Notes: a model not told the origin generated them from the letters alone. DNA of 64,000 bases from [Mycobacterium] crassicus (GCF_020181615.1 NZ_CP084029.1:3764800-3828799), one strand, 5' to 3'. Shown: positions 9,067 through 17,558, numbered from the stretch's first letter. Program-made: numbers and translations.

Positions 9067-9084
9067 TACTAGGATGTCCTAGTA
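9067..9084. promoter_or_regulatory. Palindromic operator upstream of mmsA
   Basis: TACTAGGA, TG, TCCTAGTA form a perfect 8-bp inverted repeat about 53 bases upstream of the mmsA ATG. A TAGTAT hexamer at 9080-9085 could be the mmsA -10 element, and it overlaps the right arm, so a bound repressor would block polymerase. Regulation of branched-chain amino acid catabolic genes by TetR-type repressors is known in mycobacteria. Which regulator binds here is not shown by the sequence. Confidence 0.55.
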
Positions 9085-9136
9085 TTCTGGGGGTCGGGCC
9101 GGTTCCGGCTCACCACCACAGTCACGGGGATGACGC

Positions 9137-10657
9137 ATGACAACACAGATCTCGCACTTCATCGACGGCAAGCGGGTCGCGGGCCGTTCGCAGCGCACCG
9201 CCGACGTATTCGACCCCAGCACCGGAGCGGTGCAGGCAAAGGTCCCACTGGCCGACGCCGCCGAAGTCGACGCCGCCGTCGCCGTGGCCGTGACCGCCCA
9301 AAAGGACTGGGCCGCATACAACCCGCAGCGCCGGTCCCGGGTGCTGATGCGCTTCATCACCCTGGTCAACGAGAACATGGACGAATTGGCCGAGCTGCTC
9401 TCCCGCGAGCACGGCAAGACCGTTGACGACGCCCGCGGCGACATCCAGCGCGGCATCGAGGTGATCGAGTTCGCCATCGGCATCCCGCACCTGCTCAAGG
9501 GCGAGCACACCGAGGGCGCCGGCCCGGGCATCGACGTGTTCTCGCTGCGCCAGCCGCTGGGCGTCGTCGCCGGGATCACCCCGTTCAACTTCCCCGCGAT
9601 GATTCCGCTGTGGAAAGCCGGCCCGGCGCTGGCCTGCGGCAACGCGTTCATCCTCAAGCCGTCCGAGCGCGACCCGTCGGTGCCGGTGCGGCTGGCCGAA
9701 CTGTTCACCGAGGCCGGCTTGCCGCCCGGCGTTTTCCAGGTCGTGCACGGCGACAAGGAGGCGGTGGACGCGCTATTGAACCACCCCGACATCCAAGCGG
9801 TCGGTTTCGTCGGCAGCTCCGACATCGCCGAGTACATCTATTCGACCGCCACCGCGAACGGCAAGCGCGCGCACTGCTTCGGCGGCGCCAAGAACCACAT
9901 GATCGTGATGCCCGACGCCGACCTGGACCAGGCGGTGGACGCGCTGATCGGCGCCGGATACGGCAGCGCCGGCGAGCGCTGCATGGCGATCAGCGTGGCG
10001 GTGCCGGTCGGCGAGGAGACCGCCGACCGCCTGCGCGCCAAGCTGGTCGAGCGGGTCAACCAGTTGCGGGTCGGGCACAGCCTGGACCCCAAGTCCGACT
10101 ACGGGCCGCTGATCACCGAGGCGGCCCTCGCCCGGGTCCGCGACTACATCGGCCAGGGCGTGGAAGCCGGCGCCGAATTGGTGGTCGACGGCCGTGAGCG
10201 GGGCAGCGACGAGCTGACGTTCGCCGACCAGAGCCTGGCCGGGGGCTATTTCATCGGACCCACCCTGTTCGACCACGTCACCACCGACATGTCGATCTAC
10301 ACCGACGAGATCTTCGGCCCGGTTCTGTGCATCGTCCGGGCGGCCAATTACGAAGAGGCCCTGGCATTGCCGTCCGAGCACGAATACGGCAACGGGGTGG
10401 CGATCTTCACCCGTGACGGCGACACCGCCCGCGACTTCACCTCCCGGGTGCAGGTCGGCATGGTCGGGGTGAACGTGCCGATCCCGGTGCCGGTTGCCTA
10501 CCACACCTTCGGTGGCTGGAAGCGATCCGGTTTCGGCGACCTCAACCAGCACGGCACCGCATCGATCCAGTTCTACACCAAGGTCAAGACCGTCACTCAG
10601 CGCTGGCCGTCGGGCATCAAGGACGGTGCCGAATTCCACATCCCCACAATGGGATAA
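9137..10657 (+). CDS. mmsA: Methylmalonate-semialdehyde dehydrogenase (CoA-acylating)
   Basis: This 506-residue aldehyde dehydrogenase converts methylmalonate semialdehyde with CoA and NAD to propionyl-CoA in valine (and thymine) breakdown. The active-site Cys is at 282 within GSAGERCMAIS, the sequence context characteristic of MmsA rather than general aldehyde dehydrogenases. Other family stretches are PFNFPAMIPLWK and EIFGPVLCIVRA. A GGGGA ribosome site lies upstream of ATG 9137. The next two genes encode the acyl-CoA dehydrogenase and 3-hydroxyisobutyrate dehydrogenase of the same pathway. Confidence 0.95.
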   Translation: MTTQISHFIDGKRVAGRSQRTADVFDPSTGAVQAKVPLADAAEVDAAVAVAVTAQKDWAAYNPQRRSRVLMRFITLVNENMDELAELLSREHGKTVDDARGDIQRGIEVIEFAIGIPHLLKGEHTEGAGPGIDVFSLRQPLGVVAGITPFNFPAMIPLWKAGPALACGNAFILKPSERDPSVPVRLAELFTEAGLPPGVFQVVHGDKEAVDALLNHPDIQAVGFVGSSDIAEYIYSTATANGKRAHCFGGAKNHMIVMPDADLDQAVDALIGAGYGSAGERCMAISVAVPVGEETADRLRAKLVERVNQLRVGHSLDPKSDYGPLITEAALARVRDYIGQGVEAGAELVVDGRERGSDELTFADQSLAGGYFIGPTLFDHVTTDMSIYTDEIFGPVLCIVRAANYEEALALPSEHEYGNGVAIFTRDGDTARDFTSRVQVGMVGVNVPIPVPVAYHTFGGWKRSGFGDLNQHGTASIQFYTKVKTVTQRWPSGIKDGAEFHIPTMG

Positions 10658-10668
10658 CGACCGAAACA

Positions 10669-11832
10669 GTGAATACCACCATGGACGAAGAAGAACGGGT
10701 GATCGTCGAGACCGCGGCGGCGTTCGCCGAGAAGCGGCTGGCCCCCTACGCACTGGAATGGGATGCCACCCACCACTTCCCGGTCGACGTGATGCGCGAG
10801 GCCGCCGGTCTCGGGATGGCGGCGATCTACTGCAACGAGGACGCCGGCGGATCAGGTCTGCGCCGCCTGGACGGGGTGCGCATCTTCGAACAGCTGTCGA
10901 TCGCCGACCCGGTGATCGCCGCCTACCTGTCGATCCACAACATGTGTGCCTGGATGATCGACAGCTACGGCACCGAAGAACAGCGCAAGACCTGGGTGCC
11001 GCAGCTGGCGTCGATGGACTCCGTCGCCAGCTACTGCCTCACCGAACCCGGGGCGGGCTCGGACGCCAGCGCCTTGAGCACCCGCGCGGTGCGCTCCGGT
11101 GGCGACTATGCGCTCGACGGCGTCAAGCAGTTCATCTCCGGCGCCGGCGTCTCCGACGTGTACGTGGTGATGGCCCGCACCGGGGACGACAGCCCACGGG
11201 GCATCTCGACGTTCATCGTCGAAAAGGGCACGCCCGGACTGAGTTTCGGCGCCGCCGAGCAGAAGATGGGCTGGAATGCCCAGCCGACCGCTCAGGTGGT
11301 CTTCGAGGGCGTGCGGGTGCCCGCCGAGGCGATGCTGGGCGGACCCGAAGGTGAAGGCATCGGCTTCTCGATCGCCATGAACGGCCTCAACGGCGGCCGG
11401 ATCAATATCGCGGCCTGCTCGCTGGGCGGCGGCCAAGCGGCGTTCGACAAAACCGGCAGCTACCTGGCCGACCGAGAGGCATTCGGCAAGCCACTGCTCG
11501 ACGAGCCGACGATCCGGTTCACCCTCGCCGACATGGCCACCGCGCTTCAGACCTCCCGACTGCTGCTGTGGCGGGCGGCGTCCGCGCTCGACGACGGCTC
11601 CCCCGACAAGGTGGAGCTGTGCGCGATGGCCAAGCGCTACGTCACCGATGCCTGCTTCGGTGTCGCCGACCAGGCCCTGCAACTGCACGGCGGCTACGGG
11701 TATCTGCGCGAATACGGTCTGGAGAAAATCGTCCGGGATCTGCGGGTGCACCGCATCCTGGAGGGCACCAACGAGATCATGCGGCTGGTGATCGGCCGGG
11801 CCGAAGCCGGTCGCGTCCGGTCCGGCCAGTAA
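10669..11832 (+). CDS. Acyl-CoA dehydrogenase, probably isobutyryl-CoA specific
   Basis: A 387-residue FAD flavoprotein of the acyl-CoA dehydrogenase family. It contains SYCLTEPGAGSDA, HGGYGYLREYGLEKI and the catalytic Glu at 365 in ILEGTNEIMR. Position between mmsA and mmsB and close likeness to M. tuberculosis FadE9 (Rv0752c) indicate oxidation of isobutyryl-CoA to methacrylyl-CoA in valine catabolism. The start is GTG 10669, eleven bases after the mmsA stop; ATG 10681 is an alternative. Substrate specificity is inferred from context. Confidence 0.88.
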   Translation: MNTTMDEEERVIVETAAAFAEKRLAPYALEWDATHHFPVDVMREAAGLGMAAIYCNEDAGGSGLRRLDGVRIFEQLSIADPVIAAYLSIHNMCAWMIDSYGTEEQRKTWVPQLASMDSVASYCLTEPGAGSDASALSTRAVRSGGDYALDGVKQFISGAGVSDVYVVMARTGDDSPRGISTFIVEKGTPGLSFGAAEQKMGWNAQPTAQVVFEGVRVPAEAMLGGPEGEGIGFSIAMNGLNGGRINIAACSLGGGQAAFDKTGSYLADREAFGKPLLDEPTIRFTLADMATALQTSRLLLWRAASALDDGSPDKVELCAMAKRYVTDACFGVADQALQLHGGYGYLREYGLEKIVRDLRVHRILEGTNEIMRLVIGRAEAGRVRSGQ

Positions 11833-11860
11833 CCAGTCAGCAGCAGCGTAAGGAGCACAC

Positions 11861-12745
11861 ATGCCGGGAACTCGCACGGTCGCATTCCTCGGGTTGGGCC
11901 ACATGGGTGGGCCGATGTCGGTGAACCTGGTCGCCGCGGGTCACACCGTGCGCGGCTTCGACCCGGCGTCCGCGGCCGGCGAGACCGCCGCGCAGCACGG
12001 GGTGATCGTCTGTGCGAGTGCCGCCGAGGCGGTGGCCGACGCCGACACGGTGGTCACCATGCTGCCCAACGGGGACGCGGTGAAGAGCTGTTACGCCGAG
12101 ATCCTCACCGAGGCCCGGCCGGGAACCCTGTTCATCGACAGCTCCACCATCTCGGTCGCCGACGCCCGTGAGGTGCATGAGCTGGCCGGCTCGCACGGGA
12201 TGGCCCAACTCGACGCTCCGGTGTCCGGCGGGGTCACCGGCGCGGTGGCCGGGCGGCTGGCGTTCATGGTCGGCGGCGACGCAGACGCGGTGCAGCGGGC
12301 CCAGGCGGTGCTGGAACCGATGGCCGCCAAGATCATCCATTGCGGTGGGACGGGCGCCGGCCAGGCCGCCAAGATCTGCAACAACATGGTGCTGGCCGTC
12401 CAGCAGGTGGCGGTTGCCGAGGCGTTCGTGCTGGCCGAGAAGCTCGGACTGGCCGACCAGGCGCTGTTCGACGTGATGACCGGGGCGACCGGCAACTGCT
12501 GGGCGCTGCACACCAACTGCCCGGTCCCCGGCCCGGTGCCCACCTCGCCGGCCAACCGGAACTTCGAGCCGGGGTTCGCCACCGCGCTGATGAACAAGGA
12601 CCTGGGACTGGCGATGGACGCGGTGACATCGACCGGCTCGTCCGCCCCGCTGGGCAGCCACGCGGCGCAGATCTACCGCGAGTTCGCCGCCGAACACAGC
12701 GCCGAGGACTTCAGCGCGGTGATCAACCAGCTGCGCGGCAGCTGA
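11861..12745 (+). CDS. mmsB: 3-hydroxyisobutyrate dehydrogenase
   Basis: A 294-residue beta-hydroxyacid dehydrogenase that oxidises 3-hydroxyisobutyrate to methylmalonate semialdehyde, the MmsA substrate. The N-terminal NAD motif is FLGLGHMGGPM, the substrate motif is DAPVSGGVTGA, and the catalytic Lys is at 171 in AAKICNN. An AAGGAG ribosome site precedes ATG 11861. The last nine codons (VINQLRGS plus stop) form the left copy of a perfect 27-bp direct repeat whose other copy lies at the end of the HAD gene. Confidence 0.93.
   Translation: MPGTRTVAFLGLGHMGGPMSVNLVAAGHTVRGFDPASAAGETAAQHGVIVCASAAEAVADADTVVTMLPNGDAVKSCYAEILTEARPGTLFIDSSTISVADAREVHELAGSHGMAQLDAPVSGGVTGAVAGRLAFMVGGDADAVQRAQAVLEPMAAKIIHCGGTGAGQAAKICNNMVLAVQQVAVAEAFVLAEKLGLADQALFDVMTGATGNCWALHTNCPVPGPVPTSPANRNFEPGFATALMNKDLGLAMDAVTSTGSSAPLGSHAAQIYREFAAEHSAEDFSAVINQLRGS
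12719..12745. repeat. 27-bp direct repeat, left copy (mmsB 3' end)
   Basis: These 27 bases, the mmsB tail through its TGA, recur without mismatch at 13466-13492, 747 bases downstream. Identity stops abruptly on both sides. The two copies bracket the L,D-transpeptidase-like gene. Confidence 0.9.
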
Positions 12746-12760
12746 GCGACTGACCTGCGA

Positions 12761-13453
12761 CTACTTCGCGATTGCCATCAGCGCGCCCGGCCTTAGCCAG
12801 GCGATGATCTTCACGAGCGTGGCGTCATCAATCGCCACGCAGCCCGCCGTCGGCCCGCCGTCGGTGGTGTGAAAGAAGTAGGCGGAGCCGTCACCGGGTG
12901 TGCGGGTCTTGTTGACGCCGATGACCACCGCATGCCGGTACTGCGGGATGTTGAGGTTCTCGCTGGCCGCCGTGTTGAACGGACACTGGGCTTTCTTGCA
13001 GACCTGCATGGTGTTGTAGGTCGGACTGCCCGAGTCGCTGTCCCACCAGTGGTCGGACCCGACCTGCACATACGGCAGGCCGCCGCCGGGATTCGGAGCG
13101 GTGCCGAACGCCGAATCGAGGGTGTAAAAGCCCATCGGGGTCGACGGCTCACCCTCCTTGGTTTGCGGGGTGATGCCCGCCGAGCCGACGTGTGCCGGAA
13201 TCCCGGCCGCGACCGCCTCCCAGCCCGCGGCAGTCCGCTGATAGACGTCGACCTTTGCGGTCGAATGACCCACTCCCACAACCGAAACGACCTGGGTGGC
13301 GTTGCCGACCGCGTTCCCGAACCACGGTTCGACGACGGCCGCGGCAAGCGGCGCGGTCAGCGACGTCACGCCCATCGCACACAGAGCTGCGCACAGCAGA
13401 ATCACCAGTCGACGCACCACGTCATGGTCGATGACCGGTGGCGTCAGCGTCAA
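12761..13453 (-). CDS. Exported YkuD-type L,D-transpeptidase-like protein
   Basis: A 230-residue exported protein. A hydrophobic signal sequence at about 16-40 (LVILLCAALCAMGVTSL, AAA cleavage region) leads into a YkuD-like fold. The C-terminal catalytic block YFFHTTDGGPTAGCVAIDD carries the His and the Cys (Cys205) expected for peptidoglycan 3-3 cross-linking enzymes, in the order H...G-C-V-A-I. The middle part PMGFYTLDSAFG also fits. It resembles the short mycobacterial group around Rv0320 rather than LdtMt2, so activity on peptidoglycan is likely but unproven. The gene lies between the two copies of a 27-bp direct repeat and looks like an insertion between mmsB and the HAD gene. Confidence 0.75.
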   Translation of the reverse strand: MTLTPPVIDHDVVRRLVILLCAALCAMGVTSLTAPLAAAVVEPWFGNAVGNATQVVSVVGVGHSTAKVDVYQRTAAGWEAVAAGIPAHVGSAGITPQTKEGEPSTPMGFYTLDSAFGTAPNPGGGLPYVQVGSDHWWDSDSGSPTYNTMQVCKKAQCPFNTAASENLNIPQYRHAVVIGVNKTRTPGDGSAYFFHTTDGGPTAGCVAIDDATLVKIIAWLRPGALMAIAK

Positions 13454-13465
13454 CCAACCGGTGCC

Positions 13466-13492
13466 GTGATCAACCAGCTGCGCGGCAGCTGA
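13466..13492. repeat. 27-bp direct repeat, right copy (HAD gene 3' end)
   Basis: This is a perfect copy of 12719-12745. On the minus strand it supplies the last codons and the TGA of the HAD gene; on the plus strand it still reads as the mmsB tail VINQLRGS plus stop. A sequence serving both convergent genes was therefore duplicated. Confidence 0.9.
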
Positions 13493-14003
13493 ACCGGGCG
13501 ACCACCCGCTGCGCCTGCAACTCGCGGCAGCCGTTGGCCTGCAGACCGTCGTAGCCGGCCATCCCGGCGAAGATCGCCGGCAGGCCGATTGCCGAGGCGA
13601 TCCGGGCGCCGGCCTCGGACCCGGCGATCACCAACGTCTCGCCCGCGACGATGCCCAGCTCCCACAGCGCCAGCCGGTAGAGCTCGGCGTCACCGGCCGG
13701 GCCGGTCAGATCGTCGGCACTGATGACCGTCTCGGTCATGCCGTCCCCGATCAGTTCCCGCACCCGCGCCTGCACCCAGTCGCGCGGTCCCGCGCCCACC
13801 ACGGCGACCCAGATACCGGTGGCGAACAGGCTCAGCACCAGGTCGACCAGCCCGGAGCGGGTCTCGCCGTCGGCGTCGGAAAGCGCGTCGATGTCGAAGA
13901 TCACCGCTTGTAGTGGGTAAACCTCGGCATCCGTCGGCACCTGGTCCCACCAGAACGAGCGGCCGGCACTGGTCCATGTCGCGAGCTCAGTTGTGATCTG
14001 CAT
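13470..14003 (-). CDS. HAD-like protein with degenerate motifs
   Basis: The 177-residue product has a haloacid-dehalogenase-like core. Motif I is present as AVIFDIDALSD with both Asp residues. The usual Ser/Thr of motif II is replaced (WVAVVGAGP), and the motif IV region reads VIAGSEAGARIA in place of a GDS..D pattern. It may be a weak phosphatase or a non-catalytic binder. ATG 14003 is preferred because longer frames run into the tandem repeat. The last codons lie in the right copy of the 27-bp repeat. No operon partner is evident. Confidence 0.6.
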   Translation of the reverse strand: MQITTELATWTSAGRSFWWDQVPTDAEVYPLQAVIFDIDALSDADGETRSGLVDLVLSLFATGIWVAVVGAGPRDWVQARVRELIGDGMTETVISADDLTGPAGDAELYRLALWELGIVAGETLVIAGSEAGARIASAIGLPAIFAGMAGYDGLQANGCRELQAQRVVARFSCRAAG

Positions 14004-14103
14004 AACAACAGGGTGCCGAAAACAGGCACGTCCGTCCTCCCCCATTGGGGGGATTCGGACGGGGTAATCGGCGGCTGTGCCATTTCGGCGGTCCCGGCAT
14101 CCG

Positions 14104-14275
14104 CCGAACCGCCTGCGCTTACTCGGCGGTCCCGGCTTCCGCTCACCTCCGCCGTCCCTTCGGGCCAACTCCGGCGAGCATCACCGAACCGCCTGCGCTT
14201 ACTCGGCGGTCCCGGCTTCCGCTCACCTCCGCCGTCCCTTCGGGCCAACTCCGGCGAGCATCACCGAACCGCCTG
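14104..14275. repeat. 80-bp tandem repeat, about 2.15 copies
   Basis: Two identical 80-bp units and a 12-bp start of a third lie between the HAD gene and the response regulator. A degenerate piece (TCGGCGGTCCCGGC) precedes them at about 14086. On the minus strand the core GACGGCGGAGGTGAGCGGAA followed by GCCGGGACCGCCGAGT clearly aligns with the 56-bp repeat at 26691-26809, so both are one dispersed family. Apart from this repeat and the -10 element at 14286-14291, nothing else is visible in 14004-14297. Confidence 0.9.
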
Positions 14276-14285
14276 ACAGGGGCCC

Positions 14286-14291
14286 TATTGT
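14286..14291 (+). promoter_or_regulatory. Predicted -10 element for a leaderless response regulator mRNA
   Basis: TATTGT fits the mycobacterial TANNNT -10 pattern. It is followed by six bases and then ATG 14298, so transcription would start at or next to the start codon. No ribosome-binding site is present. The -35 zone falls in the last partial copy of the 80-bp repeat. Confidence 0.4.
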
Positions 14292-14297
14292 CTTGCT

Positions 14298-14948
14298 ATG
14301 CCCGTGCGACTGGTCCTCGTCGACGACCACGAAATGGTGATCGAGGGGCTGCGAGCCATGCTCACCGCCTTCGCCGACCGGATCGACGTGGTCGGGCAGG
14401 CCGTCAATGCCGAGCAGGCACTGTCGGTTGTCGCCGACACCAACCCCGACGTCGTGCTCTGCGACGTGCGAATGCGCGGCGAGAGCGGCCTGGATCTCTG
14501 CCTGGCGCTGCGGGAACGCGACCCGGAACGCAAGGTCGTGATGCTCTCGGTCTACGACGACGAGCAGTACCTGTTCGAGGCGCTGCGCGTCGGTGCGACC
14601 GGCTACCTGCTCAAGAGCATCAGCAGCGACGATCTGGTGCATCAGATCGAGTTGGCCCACCGCGGGGAGACGGTGATCGACCCCGGCCTGGCGGCCCGGG
14701 CGGCCGGCACCGCGGCGCGACTGCAGCGCGACGAGTTCTGGCCCGGCGCCCGCCAGGGCCTGACCCAGCGCGAGAGTGAGATCCTGGCCTACATGGTCAG
14801 CGGGCTGTCCAACCGCGGTATCGCCACGAAGCTGGTGATCGGCGACGAGACCGTCAAAAGCCATCTGCGTTCGATCTACCGCAAGCTGGGCGTCTCCGAC
14901 CGCACCGGCGCGGTGGCCACAGCACTGCGCGAAGGCATCTACCGGTGA
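14298..14948 (+). CDS. NarL/LuxR-family response regulator
   Basis: A 216-residue two-domain regulator. The receiver has the acidic pocket VDDHE at 9-11, the phospho-acceptor Asp56 in VLCDVRM and the conserved Lys106 in GYLLKS. The C-terminal LuxR helix-turn-helix (LTQRESEILAYMVSGLSNR and ETVKSHLRSIYRKLGV) spans about 151-210. It overlaps the histidine kinase gene as an ATGA-type junction, so the two form a pair. Target genes and signal are not evident. Confidence 0.92.
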   Translation: MPVRLVLVDDHEMVIEGLRAMLTAFADRIDVVGQAVNAEQALSVVADTNPDVVLCDVRMRGESGLDLCLALRERDPERKVVMLSVYDDEQYLFEALRVGATGYLLKSISSDDLVHQIELAHRGETVIDPGLAARAAGTAARLQRDEFWPGARQGLTQRESEILAYMVSGLSNRGIATKLVIGDETVKSHLRSIYRKLGVSDRTGAVATALREGIYR

Positions 14949-16204
14949 GCTCCGCCGGCGGAAACCGCTCCCGCGCCCGCAAGCCCGGCGCGGTGCGCGA
15001 CTTCGTCGATGCCAACCATGAGCTGGCCCTGCTGCGAGAACTCATCCAGGCCGCCTCCAGCGGGCCCGGGGTAGAGCCGCTGGCCGCTGCGGCAGCCCGG
15101 ATGATCACCGCGGCCACCGGCACCGATGTCTGCTTCGTGCACGTCCTCGACGACACCGAACGGTCGCTGACCCTGACCGGCGCCACCCCGCCGTTCGACA
15201 CCGAGGTAGGCAAGATCCGGCTGCCCCTGGGGTCGGGGGTGTCGGGTTGGGTCGCCCGCCATCGCGAGCCGGTGGTGATCAGTGACGACAAGGAGGCCGA
15301 TCCGCGTTACCTGCCGATCGAGTCGCTGCGCGGGCGCGACTTCACCTCGATGGTGTCGGTGCCGATGGAGACCGACCCGGGCGGGCTGGTGGGGGTGCTC
15401 AACGTGCACACCGTGACGCGCCGCGAATTCACTCCCGGTGACGTCGAGTTGCTGCGGGTGATCGGCCGGCTCATCGCCGGCGCCATGCACCAGGCCCGGC
15501 TGCACCGGCAGCTGGTGGCCCGCGAACGTGCCCACGAGCTGTTCGTCGAGCAGGTGATCGAGGCGCAGGAGATCGAGCGGCGCCGATTGGCCGGTGACAT
15601 TCACGACGGCATCTCCCAGCGGCTGGTGACGCTGTCCTACCGGCTCGATGCTGCCGCCCGGGCGGTTGGCCATGATCCGGACGAGGCGTCGGCGCAGCTG
15701 GAGGCCGCCCGCGAGCTGGCCGGGCTGACGCTGCAGGAGACCCGGGTGGCGATCAGCGGGCTGCGGCCGCCGGTGCTCGACGATCTGGGCCTGTCCGGCG
15801 GGCTGGCCAGCCTCGCCCGGTCGATCCCGCAGCCGCGCATCGAGCTGGAGCTGGACGAGACGCGGCTACCCGAGCACATCGAGCTGGCCCTGTACCGGAT
15901 CGCCCAGGAGGGCCTGCAGAACGTCGTCAAGCACGCCGGGGCGACCACGGTGCGGCTGCGATTCACGGTTGCCACCGACCCCGACACCGCACGGCTGGAG
16001 ATCGTCGACGACGGCGTGGGGTTCGATACCTTCGAGCACCCGGTGGGTGGCGATGACATGGGCGGCTACGGGGTGCTGTCGATGGCCGAGCGCGCCGAAC
16101 TGGTGGGTGGGCGGCTCAACATCCGGTCGCGGCCCGGTGCGGGCACCGCCGTCATCGCCACCATCCCGATCCCTTCGCCGACAACGCGAGAATCCGCCGG
16201 TTAA
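14945..16204 (+). CDS. GAF-domain sensor histidine kinase (HisKA_3 type)
   Basis: A 419-residue kinase without membrane segments. A GAF domain occupies about 40-185. The dimerisation/phospho-acceptor helix follows with His220 in RRLAGDIHDGISQR. The ATPase domain has the N box NVVKHAG, G1 DDGVGFD and G2 GYGVLSMAERA. The absence of a sensor membrane region means the signal is cytosolic, perhaps a gas or redox state read by the GAF domain as in DevS-like kinases, but no haem ligand can be assigned. GTG 14945 overlaps the response regulator stop. Confidence 0.9.
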   Translation: MSSAGGNRSRARKPGAVRDFVDANHELALLRELIQAASSGPGVEPLAAAAARMITAATGTDVCFVHVLDDTERSLTLTGATPPFDTEVGKIRLPLGSGVSGWVARHREPVVISDDKEADPRYLPIESLRGRDFTSMVSVPMETDPGGLVGVLNVHTVTRREFTPGDVELLRVIGRLIAGAMHQARLHRQLVARERAHELFVEQVIEAQEIERRRLAGDIHDGISQRLVTLSYRLDAAARAVGHDPDEASAQLEAARELAGLTLQETRVAISGLRPPVLDDLGLSGGLASLARSIPQPRIELELDETRLPEHIELALYRIAQEGLQNVVKHAGATTVRLRFTVATDPDTARLEIVDDGVGFDTFEHPVGGDDMGGYGVLSMAERAELVGGRLNIRSRPGAGTAVIATIPIPSPTTRESAG

Positions 16205-16213
16205 GGCTGATCG

Positions 16214-16726
16214 CTAGAAGTCGCCGGCGTTACGCCGCAACGTCTCGATCACCTTCGACAGGGTGCGGGATTCCTGCGCCGACATCCCGATGTCGGAGAA
16301 CACCTCGCGGTTGAGGCTGGCGGTCGCGTCCGCCACCGTCGAACGGCCACGAGCGGTGATCGACACCAGGGTGGTGCGGCCGTCGGTGGGATGCGGCAGC
16401 CGCTCCACCAGGCCGGCGGCCTCCAACCGCCGGATCGCGTGCGTGACGCTGGTGACGTGAACCTGCAGCCGGTCGGATGCCTTGGTGATCGGCAGCGCGC
16501 CGGAGCGGCTGAACGCCAGCAGTCGCAGCAGCTCGAACCGGGAAAAACTCAAGTCGTAGGGCCGCAGGGTCGCCTCCACCCGAGCCAGCAGGATCTGGTG
16601 CGCCCGCATCACCGACGTCACCGCCACCATGCCGTCGGCGACCTCACCCCAGCCGGCCCGCTCCCAGTTGGCGCGGGCCAGTGCGATCGGGTCGGCGTCG
16701 TCGGGAGGCGAAGCGGGCACGCCCAT
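16214..16726 (-). CDS. MarR-family transcriptional regulator
   Basis: A 170-residue winged-helix regulator. The region LSFSRFELLRLLAFSRSG followed by LQVHVTSVTHAIRRLEAAG is the recognition helix, and RLPHPTDGRTTLVSIT is the wing with its conserved D-R. ATG 16726 (MGVPASPP) matches the start of the M. tuberculosis homologue Rv0737 as I remember it; a GTG eight codons upstream is possible. It lies just upstream of map, where M. tuberculosis has sigL-rslA in between; those two genes are absent here. It converges with the histidine kinase gene. Confidence 0.85.
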   Translation of the reverse strand: MGVPASPPDDADPIALARANWERAGWGEVADGMVAVTSVMRAHQILLARVEATLRPYDLSFSRFELLRLLAFSRSGALPITKASDRLQVHVTSVTHAIRRLEAAGLVERLPHPTDGRTTLVSITARGRSTVADATASLNREVFSDIGMSAQESRTLSKVIETLRRNAGDF

Positions 16727-16766
16727 TCTTACCGCACGTGCCGAAGACACGCGGGACAGACGCGGG

Positions 16767-17558
16767 TCAGAGCGTCAGGATTCGGGGTCCGCCGTCGGTC
16801 ACCGCGACGGTGTGTTCCCAGTGCGCGGAACGCGACCCGTCGGCCGTGACGACTGTCCACTCGTCTTCGAGGATGACGGTCTGGTCGGTGCCCAGCGTCA
16901 GCATCGGCTCGATCGCCAGCACCGACCCGACCACCAGTTGCGGCCCGCGGCCCGGCGACCCCTCATTGGGCAGGAACGGGTCCAGGTGCATCTCGCGGCC
17001 GATGCCGTGGCCGCCGTATCCGGCGACGATGCCGAACCCGCGTTTGAACTGCATCGCGGCGGCGCGGGCCGCCGTTTCGATGGCGTGCGAGACGTCGGTG
17101 AGGCGGTTGCCGGCAACCATCGCCGCGATCCCGGCCTCCATCGCCTGGCGGGTCGCCGCCGACAGATCCTCGTCGGCGGTCTTCAGCGTCCCGATTCCGA
17201 AGGTGACCGCCGAATCGCCGTGCCACCCGTCCAGGATCGCGCCGCAGTCGATGGACACCAGGTCGCCCGGCTCCAGCACCTCGCTCGCGGCCGGGATACC
17301 GTGCACCACCCGGTCGTTGACCGAGCTGCAGATCGACGCCGGGAAGCCGTGGTACCCCAGGAACGACGGTGTCGCACCCGCATCCCGGATCACCGATTCG
17401 GCGACCTCGTCCAGTTGCAGGGTCGATACCCCGGCGGCAGCGGTCTCGCGCACCGCAGCCAGTGCGGCGGCGACGACGGCTCCTGCCGCGGCCATCGAGT
17501 CGAGCTCACCCGGGCTGCGATGCGGCACCACCTTGCGCCGCTTCGGCAGTCCGATCAC
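16767..17558 (-). CDS. map: Methionine aminopeptidase, type I
   Basis: A 263-residue metalloprotease that removes the initiator Met from nascent proteins. The metal ligands sit in the expected blocks: [16 protein letters not shown] (two Asp), [12 protein letters not shown] (His), LAIEPML (Glu) and the C-terminal WEHTVAVT (Glu). The N-terminal zinc-finger extension of some type I enzymes is missing. GTG 17558 directly abuts the adk stop. The order secY-adk-map is the classical end of the spc region. Confidence 0.94.
   Translation of the reverse strand: MIGLPKRRKVVPHRSPGELDSMAAAGAVVAAALAAVRETAAAGVSTLQLDEVAESVIRDAGATPSFLGYHGFPASICSSVNDRVVHGIPAASEVLEPGDLVSIDCGAILDGWHGDSAVTFGIGTLKTADEDLSAATRQAMEAGIAAMVAGNRLTDVSHAIETAARAAAMQFKRGFGIVAGYGGHGIGREMHLDPFLPNEGSPGRGPQLVVGSVLAIEPMLTLGTDQTVILEDEWTVVTADGSRSAHWEHTVAVTDGGPRILTL

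Noticed and set aside
12869..13492. Plus-strand frame ending in the mmsB tail sequence VINQLRGS
   Set aside because: It is not a truncated mmsB: only the last 27 bases match, and the rest is the antisense of the transpeptidase-like gene.
12746..13492. Insertion sequence at the 27-bp repeat
   Set aside because: No transposase, no terminal inverted repeats, and 27 bp is longer than usual IS target duplications.
14045..14779. Open frame across the 80-bp repeat into the response regulator
   Set aside because: It is a repeat-driven reading plus an out-of-frame translation of the regulator gene.
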